Origin: Streptomyces drozdowiczii
Lineage (GTDB): Bacteria > Actinomycetota > Actinomycetes > Streptomycetales > Streptomycetaceae
Assembly: GCF_026167665.1 (NCBI RefSeq)
Contig: NZ_CP098740.1
Span: 2,542,001-2,606,000 of the forward strand
Direction: 5' to 3'
Length of the DNA stretch: 64,000 bases
A program made the position numbers and the translations under genes. How positions within the stretch are numbered: the first letter of the stretch is position 1; each line of letters starts with the position of its first letter. Positions 27,000-34,704 of the stretch are shown here, one piece after another. The notes under the pieces are model-generated. The model was not told the origin of the DNA, did not search any database, and saw nothing but the letters and a program-made list of their open reading frames with translations.

Positions 27000-27397
27000 G
27001 AGTCCCGCCGTTCGTTCCGGGCGCTGGCCTCGCCCGTGGCGTGCATGGGCACGCTGAACGCCCCGGGGAACAGCAGGGGCACGTCCACGCGCACCTTGAC
27101 GCTGACCAGCTCGCCGGAGCCGCCGCAGCTGACCACATGGGCGCTCCAGCCGCCGGGGACGTCCTCGCGGACCGCCCGCGCGCAGGCGGCGGCCTGGCTG
27201 CCCTCCGCGACGGCAGCGGCCCGGACGGCCTTGTCGGCGGCGTTACCCGCGAGGATGTACGTGTAGCAGACGAGCCCCGCCTGCCAGAGCAGGGCGAGGG
27301 TGAGGAGGATCAGGGGCAGGGTGCCGACGAACTCGATGGCGGTCTGGCCCCGGTCGGAGCGGGCGTCACGGCGCACGTCCGCGCGTAAGAGGTTCAT
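26993..27397 (-). CDS. TadE-like pseudopilin 2
   Basis: A 134-residue minor pilin with leader RRDARSDRGQTAIEF; mature QTAIEF keeps Glu+5. The helix is VGTLPLILLTLALLWQAGLV, followed by GNAADKAVRAAAVAEG. Two cysteines (AACARAV, VVSCGGSG) could pair. ATG 27397 is preferred for its purine-rich upstream site; ATG 27424 would add nine residues. It overlaps TadE-like 1. Confidence 0.88.
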   Translation of the reverse strand: MNLLRADVRRDARSDRGQTAIEFVGTLPLILLTLALLWQAGLVCYTYILAGNAADKAVRAAAVAEGSQAAACARAVREDVPGGWSAHVVSCGGSGELVSVKVRVDVPLLFPGAFSVPMHATGEASARNERRDSW

Positions 27398-27467
27398 GGC
27401 GCTGCACTCCCCCTCGGTGTTCATTTCGCCCGCGCCCGCCGGCCGCCCGACGGGCCGCGCTCACCCT

Positions 27468-28667
27468 TCAGCCTGCCCCCTCGGGCGGCCGCTTCCGCGT
27501 TCTTGACCAGACCGAGGTCTGCGGCCACCCCCAGAGGGCCTGCTTCACGGTGGACTTGGCGTCCAGGTCCTGGAGGCGTCCGGCGTCCACGACGCCCTGG
27601 AGTTCCTTGAAGTTGGCCGGAACGGCGATCCGGGCGACCTTGGTGGCGGTGATCTTCTCGATCAGCGCGGGCTGGATCTCCGTGTGGCGGGTGTGCCGGT
27701 TGACGAGGGTGATGGTCTCCTCGGCCTTGCGGACCTGGAGCCGGTCCCAGAGCCGGACCATGCGCTTGGCGGCCCGGACGGTGATCACGTCCGGGGTGGT
27801 GACGAGGACGGTGCGGTCAGCCATTTCGACGGCCGCGGCGTTGGCCGAGTTCATGTACGTACCGCAGTCGACGACCACGACCTCGTAGCGGTGGCGCAGG
27901 GCGCTGACGGTCTGGCGTACGACCCGGTCGGTGACGTCCTCGCCGCGCTCCCCGTCGGCCGGGGCGAGCAGCAGGGCGACGCCGGACTCGTGGTTGTACA
28001 GGGCGTCCTGGAGGACCCGCGGCGAGATGTCCTGGATGCCGGCGAGGTCGACCACGGACCGGCGGAACTGCACGTCGAGGTAGGAGGCGACGTCCCCCGA
28101 CTGGAGGTCCAGGTCGGCCAGTGCGACGGTGTGCCCGGAGGCGGCGGCGGCCAGGGCGAGCTGGACGGCGGTGACCGTGGTGCCGACGCCGCCCTTCGCG
28201 CCGCTGACGGTGACGACGGTGCCGCCGGGTCCGGTGTGCAGCTCGGCCCCGGCGCCGAGGTGGCGGCGGACGCCCACGGACCAGCCGGAGGCGGCCTGGA
28301 CGCGCTGCGCCAGCTCCTCGTACGAGAGGGGCAGGCCGACCAGGCCGCGGGCGCCGGAGTCCATGGCGGCGGAGTAGAGCCCGGGGCTGGTGTCGGCGGT
28401 GACGAGGACGACGCCGACGGCCGGGAAGCGCAGGGCCACTTCCCGGATCAGCTCCAGGGCCGGGACGGGGCCGATCCGTTCGTGCACGAGGACGACCTCG
28501 GGCAGCTCGTCCAGGGATTCGGCGGCGAGCCGGGCGAGGGTGTCGAGCAGTGAGGTCGAGTCGCCGAGCGGGGCGGCGGGCTCCGCGTCGGGGAGCTGGC
28601 CGAGGAGCCCGGAGACGGCGCGGGCGGCGTCGGCGTCACCGACGGCCGGGAGGATGCGTGTGCTCAT
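27468..28667 (-). CDS. TadZ/CpaE-like MinD-family ATPase
   Basis: A 399-residue protein. Residues about 1-130 form a receiver-like domain (TRILPAVGDADAARAV, VGVVLVTADTSPGLYSAAMDSGARGLVGLP). Residues about 145-385 are a ParA/MinD ATPase: deviant Walker A SGAKGGVGTTVTAVQLA, ADLDLQSGDVASYLD, VVVVDCGTYMN and TTPDVITVRAAKR. TadZ proteins place the Tad machine at its site in the cell. ATG 28667 follows GAGG. It lies seven bases after the cpaB stop. Confidence 0.93.
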   Translation of the reverse strand: MSTRILPAVGDADAARAVSGLLGQLPDAEPAAPLGDSTSLLDTLARLAAESLDELPEVVLVHERIGPVPALELIREVALRFPAVGVVLVTADTSPGLYSAAMDSGARGLVGLPLSYEELAQRVQAASGWSVGVRRHLGAGAELHTGPGGTVVTVSGAKGGVGTTVTAVQLALAAAASGHTVALADLDLQSGDVASYLDVQFRRSVVDLAGIQDISPRVLQDALYNHESGVALLLAPADGERGEDVTDRVVRQTVSALRHRYEVVVVDCGTYMNSANAAAVEMADRTVLVTTPDVITVRAAKRMVRLWDRLQVRKAEETITLVNRHTRHTEIQPALIEKITATKVARIAVPANFKELQGVVDAGRLQDLDAKSTVKQALWGWPQTSVWSRTRKRPPEGAG

Positions 28668-28674
28668 CCGGTCC

Positions 28675-29388
28675 TCACTTGTTCTTGTCTTCGTCGAGGT
28701 CGTAGCTGCCCTCGCCCGGACCCAGGGTGGTCGGGCTGCCGGCGGGGAGCAGGGCGAGGCGTACGTGTTCGGCGAAGGACTCCGCGTAGGCGACGCGCTG
28801 GGCGTCGTCGGTGTCCAGGGCGAAGGTGATCGGCACGGCCTCGGTGGTGCCGGCGCCGCGGTCCTCCGGCTTGGGTTCGAGCGAGGTGAGCCGGCCGACG
28901 TCGATGACCCGGGCGTTGGCGACGATGACGCGCGAGGTGGGCTTCTCCTTGTCGGTGCGCCCGGCGAAGGTGGCGTAGATGTTGACGAGGTTGCCGGGCC
29001 TGATCTTGCCGGCGACACCGGTGGCGGCGTCGATCATGATGGCGATCTCCTGCTGCCCGCTCTTCAGCTTCGGGCGGTCGACCAGCATGTCTTCCTGGAG
29101 CAGGGAGCCCGGGTGCAGCTCGGTGACGGCGATCTTGCCGCGGAGCGCGGAGAGGTCGGTGACGGCGCTCTTGGAGAGCCAGCGCTCGGGCATCGAGATC
29201 TTCTCGAACTGGTCGGCCTCCAGCGGCTTGTAGGGCGCGATGGTGGACTTCACCCGGTACGCGGTCACCTCGGGGCCCACCTTCGAGTTCACGTCACCGA
29301 TCACCCAGAGCACACCGGCGAAGGCGGCGAGGGCGCACAGGACCGACAGGACGAGCAGGATGACGCCGCGGCGTTGCCGTGAATTCAT
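28675..29388 (-). CDS. cpaB: CpaB/RcpC pilus assembly protein (SAF domain)
   Basis: A 237-residue protein with one N-terminal membrane helix (GVILLVLSVLCALAAFAGVLW) and a SAF domain (YRVKSTIAPYKPLEADQFEKI, LRGKIAVTELHPGSLLQEDML) followed by the CpaB core (IAIMIDAATGVAGKIRPGNLVNIYATF). It is expected outside the membrane, where CpaB homologues contact the growing pilus and peptidoglycan. It sits between the zinc-ribbon gene and TadZ. Confidence 0.92.
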   Translation of the reverse strand: MNSRQRRGVILLVLSVLCALAAFAGVLWVIGDVNSKVGPEVTAYRVKSTIAPYKPLEADQFEKISMPERWLSKSAVTDLSALRGKIAVTELHPGSLLQEDMLVDRPKLKSGQQEIAIMIDAATGVAGKIRPGNLVNIYATFAGRTDKEKPTSRVIVANARVIDVGRLTSLEPKPEDRGAGTTEAVPITFALDTDDAQRVAYAESFAEHVRLALLPAGSPTTLGPGEGSYDLDEDKNK

Positions 29389-29453
29389 GGGCGGAGCGAC
29401 CTCGTTGGGGTATGGGGGCCGACGGTCTTTGCGGTACGGGGGACCTCAGGGGT

Positions 29454-30299
29454 TCAGGGCGGCGGGGCCGCGCGTGCGGTCCTCGGGCGGGTGCAGGGGG
29501 CGTTGCAGAGGCCGCAGCGGTCGCCGATGAGTTCGTTTCCGCACCAGGTACATACCTCCCTGCGCACCGAGGCGACCAGTTGGTAGATCAGTGAGATGTC
29601 GGGCAGATAGGCCACGAACTCGATCAGCTTCGGGGTGCCCCACCAGCCGGGGGACTCGTCGGGCAGGACGGCCTCGTGCACCGTCTGCACCTGCCACGCG
29701 CGGGCCAGCGTCCCGGTCACCCACTCCGACGGGGACTGGCCCCGGGCGACGAGGAGATGCGTGGCGAAGCGGGGGCCGGTCAGCTCCCCCGTACCGACCC
29801 TGACGAGCTGGGGCTCCGGGTTGGCGAGCACGCCGAACTGGGAGCCGGGGACCCAGGACTTGGCGTGCGACTTGAGGCTGACGGGCACCCGGTCGAGCCG
29901 GGCCACGGAGTGGAGCAGCGCCCCGGCGTGCACGTAGTGGGACAGGAGCCGCGCGGCGGAGGCGATCACCCCGGCGCTGAAGTCGCAGACGGACAACTGC
30001 CGTAACTGGCGCACCAGTACGGCCACACCGAGCGGCGGCAGGTCCGACTTGAGCAGGGCGATGCGGTCGCTCTCCAGGATCGCGCGGACGGTGTGCAGCC
30101 GGCGCTCGTGCGCGGCGGGAATGCCCGCCGGATAGACGGCGATGACGTGTCCGTGCTGCTCCAGGAGGAGCCGCATGTCGTCCAGGGCCTGGTCCAGGGA
30201 CTGTTCGCCGGGGCCGCGCAGGACGACCGCGGGGGGCGTCTGGCGGTCCTGCGGAGGCAGCACGAGGCCGGGACCGGTCACTGCTATGGCTGTCGGCAC
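29454..30299 (-). CDS. Zinc-ribbon protein at head of Tad locus, function unknown
   Basis: A 281-residue cytoplasmic protein with no recognised family. The C-terminus has a probable zinc ribbon, CTWCGNELIGDRCGLCNAPC (two CxxC pairs plus a further Cys). The rest is a mixed alpha/beta domain (VAVLVRQLRQLSVCDFSAGVIASAARLL, GTPKLIEFVAYLPDISLIYQLV). GTG 30299 is supported by GGGGAG. It is first in the direction of the pilus genes, 65 bp before cpaB, so it is probably co-transcribed. Confidence 0.75.
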   Translation of the reverse strand: MPTAIAVTGPGLVLPPQDRQTPPAVVLRGPGEQSLDQALDDMRLLLEQHGHVIAVYPAGIPAAHERRLHTVRAILESDRIALLKSDLPPLGVAVLVRQLRQLSVCDFSAGVIASAARLLSHYVHAGALLHSVARLDRVPVSLKSHAKSWVPGSQFGVLANPEPQLVRVGTGELTGPRFATHLLVARGQSPSEWVTGTLARAWQVQTVHEAVLPDESPGWWGTPKLIEFVAYLPDISLIYQLVASVRREVCTWCGNELIGDRCGLCNAPCTRPRTARAAPPP

Positions 30300-30606
30300 G
30301 CCGCTCCCCGTTCCTCGGGCCGCCGCGCACGGCCGCACTCGCTCCCCCGGGTGCTTCCGCTCGGATGCTCCCGCCTGAGCACTTTATCCACGTACGGCAG
30401 GACAGAGAACACTTTCAAGAAGCCTGCGGAACACGGGTGATGAGGCGTTCGGCGGCTCCGGCGGGACCCGAGACCGCCAGAGGTCTTGACAACTTGATTG
30501 GTCTGGACCAGTTTATCGGCCAGCGGTGGCCACCGTTCATCGATTCCACACCCCCGGCACCCCCGTGTCGTCCCCCGCCATCCCCGACTCCCCCCGGAGG
30601 CAGCAA
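30300..30606. promoter_or_regulatory. Divergent intergenic region, Tad locus / chitinase
   Basis: Holds the chitinase promoter: TTGACA at 30486-30491 and an AT-rich AGTTTA at 30510-30515 (18-base spacer). The palindrome TGGTCTGGACCA (30499-30510) lies in the spacer. I see no other gene; the Tad-locus promoter on the minus strand should also be here but I cannot place it. Confidence 0.6.
30497..30512. promoter_or_regulatory. DasR-box-like operator (dre) of chitinase gene
   Basis: ATTGGTCTGGACCAGT matches the shape of the Streptomyces dre site (perfect TGGTC/GACCA arms around a 2-base centre). It lies between the -35 and -10, so binding would block RNA polymerase. In Streptomyces DasR represses chitinase and GlcNAc genes and is released by glucosamine-6-phosphate; assignment here is by motif only. 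Confidence 0.65.
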
Positions 30607-32337
30607 GTGGATCGTTCCCCCGCCCCGAGCCGCGGAAGACGCCGCACCCGCCCGCTCCTCGGCTCCGCCATGGCCGTCGTCGCGGCCGGCGCCCTGACCC
30701 TCACCGGGCTCGTGACCAGCGCCGAAGCCGCCGACGTCAACGTCGCCAAGAACGCCGGCTTCGAATCCGGCCTCGCCAACTGGACGTGTACCGGCAACTC
30801 CGGCACCACCGTCTCCTCCCCCGTGCACGGCGGCACCTCCGCCCTCAAGGCCACCCCGGCCGGCCAGGACAACGCCAAGTGCTCGCAGACCGTGGCCGTC
30901 AAGCCCAACTCGACGTACCAGCTCAGCTCCTGGGTCCAGGGCAGTTACACGTACCTGGGCGCCAGCGGCACCGGGACCACCGACGTCTCGACGTGGACGC
31001 CCGGCTCCACCGGCTGGACGCAGCTGAAGACCAGCTTCACGACCGGCGCGAACACCACCTCCGTCACCGTCTACACGCACGGCTGGTACGGCCAGGCGGC
31101 CTACCTCGCCGACGACGTCCAGGTCACCGGCCCCGACGGTGGCGGCGGCACCGACCCCGGCCCGTCGATCCCCGGGGCCCCGGCCGGACTCGCGGTCGGC
31201 ACGGCCACCTCGTCCTCCCTCGACCTCTCCTGGAACCCGGTGTCCGGCGCGACCGGCTACACCGTCTACAAGGACGGCGTGAAGGCGACCACCTCCACCG
31301 GCACCTCCGCGACCGTCACCGGTCTCGCGGCCGACACCGCCTACCAGTTCGCGGTGACCGCCACCAACGCGGCCGGCGAGTCCGTGAAGTCGGCGACGGT
31401 CAGCGGCCGGACCGCCAAGTCCGGTTCCACCAACCCGAACCCGGGCACCTCGGTGCCGAAGCACGCGGTCACCGGCTACTGGCAGAACTTCAACAACGGC
31501 GCGACCGTCCAGAAGCTCAGCGACGTGCCCGCGAACTACGACATCATCGCGGTCTCCTTCGCCGACGCGACGACCACGCCCGGCGCCGTCACCTTCAACC
31601 TCGACTCGGCGGGCCTGAACGGCTACACCGTCGCCCAGTTCAAGGCCGACATCAAGGCGAAGCAGGCGGCCGGCAAGAACGTCATCATCTCGGTCGGCGG
31701 CGAGAAGGGCTCGGTCTCGGTCAACAGCGACGCGTCCGCGACCAACTTCGCCAACTCCGTCTACGCGCTGATCCAGGAGTACGGCTTCAACGGCGTCGAC
31801 ATCGACCTGGAGAACGGCCTCAACTCCACGTACATGACGAAGGCGCTGCGTTCGCTGTCGCAGAAGGCGGGCTCCGGCCTCGTCATCACGATGGCCCCGC
31901 AGACCATCGACATGCAGTCCACCGCGGGCGAGTACTTCAAGACGGCGCTCAACATCAAGGACATCCTGACCGTCGTCAACATGCAGTACTACAACAGCGG
32001 TTCGATGCTCGGCTGCGACGGCAAGGTCTACTCGCAGGGCTCGGTGGACTTCCTCACCGCGCTCGCCTGCATCCAGCTGGAGGGCGGTCTCGACCCGTCG
32101 CAGGTCGGCCTCGGCGTCCCCGCCTCCACGCGGGGCGCGGGCAGCGGCTACGTCGCCCCGTCGGTCGTGAACGCGGCCCTGGACTGCCTGGCCAAGGGCA
32201 CCAGCTGCGGCAGCTTCAAGCCCTCGAAGACCTACCCCGGTCTGCGCGGCGCGATGACCTGGTCGACCAACTGGGACGCCACGGCCGGAAACGCCTGGTC
32301 GAACGCGGTCGGCCCGCACGTCCACGGCCTCCCGTAA
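30607..32337 (+). CDS. Secreted GH18 chitinase (CBM-FnIII-GH18)
   Basis: A 576-residue exported endochitinase. The signal peptide ends SAEA-AD (residue 41). Residues about 42-180 are a carbohydrate-binding beta-sandwich (NVAKNAGFESGLANWTCTG), 189-272 a fibronectin III domain, and 285-576 the GH18 barrel. The catalytic motif reads NGVDIDLE with Glu402 as proton donor; the usual first Asp is Asn395, but Asp398 and Asp400 are kept. The barrel resembles ChiC/ChiD-type bacterial GH18 with MQYYNS and WSTNWD blocks. GTG 30607 has GGAGG nearby; an upstream GTG at 30526 would overlap the promoter. A strong terminator follows. Confidence 0.94.
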   Translation: MDRSPAPSRGRRRTRPLLGSAMAVVAAGALTLTGLVTSAEAADVNVAKNAGFESGLANWTCTGNSGTTVSSPVHGGTSALKATPAGQDNAKCSQTVAVKPNSTYQLSSWVQGSYTYLGASGTGTTDVSTWTPGSTGWTQLKTSFTTGANTTSVTVYTHGWYGQAAYLADDVQVTGPDGGGGTDPGPSIPGAPAGLAVGTATSSSLDLSWNPVSGATGYTVYKDGVKATTSTGTSATVTGLAADTAYQFAVTATNAAGESVKSATVSGRTAKSGSTNPNPGTSVPKHAVTGYWQNFNNGATVQKLSDVPANYDIIAVSFADATTTPGAVTFNLDSAGLNGYTVAQFKADIKAKQAAGKNVIISVGGEKGSVSVNSDASATNFANSVYALIQEYGFNGVDIDLENGLNSTYMTKALRSLSQKAGSGLVITMAPQTIDMQSTAGEYFKTALNIKDILTVVNMQYYNSGSMLGCDGKVYSQGSVDFLTALACIQLEGGLDPSQVGLGVPASTRGAGSGYVAPSVVNAALDCLAKGTSCGSFKPSKTYPGLRGAMTWSTNWDATAGNAWSNAVGPHVHGLP

Positions 32338-32354
32338 ACCACATCCCCATGACC

Positions 32355-32386
32355 AGCAGCGCCGCCGCTCCCCCGGCGGCGCTGCT
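32355..32386. terminator. Hairpin terminator after chitinase gene
   Basis: A perfect 13-bp stem (arms AGCAGCGCCGCCG 32355-32367 and its complement 32374-32386) with a 6-base loop, 17 bases after the stop. Confidence 0.85.
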
Positions 32387-32515
32387 GCGTGCGCATACCG
32401 GTCCTCGATACCGGTAACGCAACAGTCGTGTACGGGAGTTGGCTCGCCGCATGGCTGTGCGCGCCCGGACGTGGCACCGTGGTGGGGCGCGGTGCTGGGC
32501 GACGGGGGGAGTGAC

Positions 32516-34689
32516 ATGGCCGGGGCGCGGATCGAAGCGCTGGGCGGGGACGATCCGGTGACGCTCGGGCCGTACCGGCTGGTCGGGCGGCTGGCGTCCG
32601 GCGGCATGGGCCGCATCTACCTCGCCCGGGCCGGCGGCCGGGACCTCGTCGCCGTGAAGACGCTCCTCGCGGAGGGCCGGGTCAGCGACACCGACCGGCG
32701 GCGCTTCGCCCGCGAGGTGGCGGTCGCCCAGCGGGTGGACAGCGCCTACACCGCGCGCGTACGGGACGCCGATCCGGACGCCGAGCGGCCCTGGATGGCC
32801 ATCGACTACATCGCCGCGCCCTCGCTCGCCGAACTGGCCCGCTCCTGCGGGGTGCTGCCCGCCTCGGCCGTACGGTGGATCGCGGCCGGCACCGCCGAGG
32901 CCCTGGTCACCCTGCACGGGGTGGGGATCGTCCACCGCGACGTGAAGCCGCAGAACGTGCTGCTGCCGCTGGACGGGCCCCGGGTCATCGACTTCGGCAT
33001 CTCGCACGCCAGCGACCTCACCCTGACGGGCCTCACGCTGGGCACGATCGCCTTCACCTCGCCGGAGCAGGCGCGCGGCGAGGAGTCCACGGCCGCCTCC
33101 GACGTGTACTCGCTGGGCGCCACGCTCTTCCTGCTGGCCACCGGCCGCGCGCCCTACCGCGCGGACGGCGACACGCTGCGGCTGCTGGCCCGGGTGCAGC
33201 GCGGCGAGCTCGATCTCACCGGGCTGCCCAAGGAGCTGGTCGCGACGATCCGGCCGTGCCTGGCCGTGCAGCCCCGGCACCGCCCGACCCCCGCCGAGCT
33301 GCTGGCCCGCTTCCGGGAACAGCAGGCCGGGCTGCCGATGACGACGAGCGGCACGCGCTGGCTGCCGCCGCGCTGGACGGCGCTGATCGGCGCGTACGCG
33401 CAGCAGGGCCTGGAATGGGCGGGCGGCCCGGCCCCGGGCGGCCCGTCGCACACCCCGACCGTGACGCAGCGGACGCGCGCGGTGCCGAAGCCGCCCCCGA
33501 CGCTGGTGTACTCGCCGCAGCGGCAGGCCCGGGCCGACCGCGACCGCACCCGGCGCGAGATGGCGGCCCTGGCCCAGCTGGCCGAGCGGCAGCGCGCGGA
33601 GCGGGAGCAGTCGGAGCGCGAGGAGGCGGAGCGCCTTGCCCGGGTGCGGGCCGAGCGGGAGGAACGCGAGCGCGCGGAGGCCGCGCGCCGCGAAGCCGCG
33701 CGCCGCGAAGCTGCCCGTCTGGAGGCCGAGCGTGCGGCGCGGGTGCGGGCGGCCCAGGAGCGGGCCGACCGCGAGCGCGCGGAGCAGGAGCGGGCGGCCC
33801 GGCAGCGCGCGGAGCGGGAGCGCGCCGAGCGGGAGCGCGCCGAGCGGGCGGCCCGGGCGCGGACCACCTCGCCCGCCCCGGCCCCCGTCCCGGCGGGCCC
33901 GCGCACCGGCTCGTCGTCCTCCGGCGCGTCCGCCCTGGGCTGGCTGCTGGCCCTGGTCGCCGTGGCGGGGCTGCTGATCTGGCAGCCGTGGGAGAAGGCG
34001 GGCGGAAGTTCCTCGTCGGGCGGCAGCGCGTCCGGCTCCGTCACCTCGGGCAGCGACCTGGACACGCACGCGGACGACAGCACGACCGCCGACACGGACA
34101 CGTCGGCCGGCGACACCGACGACACAGCCACCGAAGACCCGACACCGACCCCGACCCCGACCCCCACCCCGACGCCCACCCCAAGCCCACCATGGACTCC
34201 ACCGACCGCGCCTTCGCCGCCGTGCACGCGGGCGACTGCCTCGACGTCTACAACGACGGCCACGACAACATGAGCGCGAGCCGCCCGATCCGGGTGAACT
34301 GCGGCGCCTGGAACGCGTACATGCACGTCAACCGGGTAAGCACGCGCACCGGCGCGTCCGGCTCCTGCGACACGGGCGCCGGTTTCACCTGGTGGAGCCG
34401 GTCGGGCGACGACGGGATCACGCGGACGCTGTGCCTGGACCGGGTGTACAAGGCGGGCCAGTGTTTCCCGGCCGACGTGAACGGGGAGACCAACGCGGAC
34501 CTGACGGTGGTGTGGCGCTGCAACGCGTCCAAGGTGCCCAAGGCGGGCCAGTCGATCCTGCGGATCACCGGCTTCTACCGGGCCCCGAAGAAGGGCCAGA
34601 ACTGGACCTGTCCCGCGGGGCCCGGCGAGCGGTTCTGGTACTGGCAGGTCAATCAGGGGCGCAGCATCATCTGCGCCTCGGCCGCCTGA
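32516..34689 (+). CDS. Receptor-type Ser/Thr protein kinase, frame broken near 34180
   Basis: About 724 residues when repaired. Residues 1-275 are a Hanks-type kinase: LASGGMGRIYLA, VAVKTL, HRDVKPQN (Asp142 catalytic), VIDFGIS and SPEQARGEE. Residues about 335-450 are an extreme Arg/Glu/Ala-rich probable coiled coil, then a membrane helix ALGWLLALVAVAGLLIW (about 476-492), a Ser/Asp/Thr-Pro linker and an extracellular Cys-containing domain (FAAVHAGDCLDVYNDG, VNCGAWNAYMHV). The last part is in another frame; one extra C in the Thr-Pro coding repeat (for example at 34179-34182) joins it. ATG 32516 follows GGGGGAG. It probably senses an external signal through its C-terminal domain; the ligand is unknown. 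Confidence 0.88.
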
Positions 34690-34704
34690 CTCGTACCCGT
34701 ACGG

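Noticed and set aside
32396..32416. ATACCGG direct repeat upstream of the kinase gene
   Set aside because: Only two 7-base copies; likely chance in GC-rich DNA.
34192..34689. Separate gene starting at ATG (DSTDRAFAAVHAGDC) after the kinase
   Set aside because: No ribosome site or promoter; it continues the Thr-Pro linker and supplies the ectodomain expected after the kinase membrane helix. A one-base gap explains the split better.
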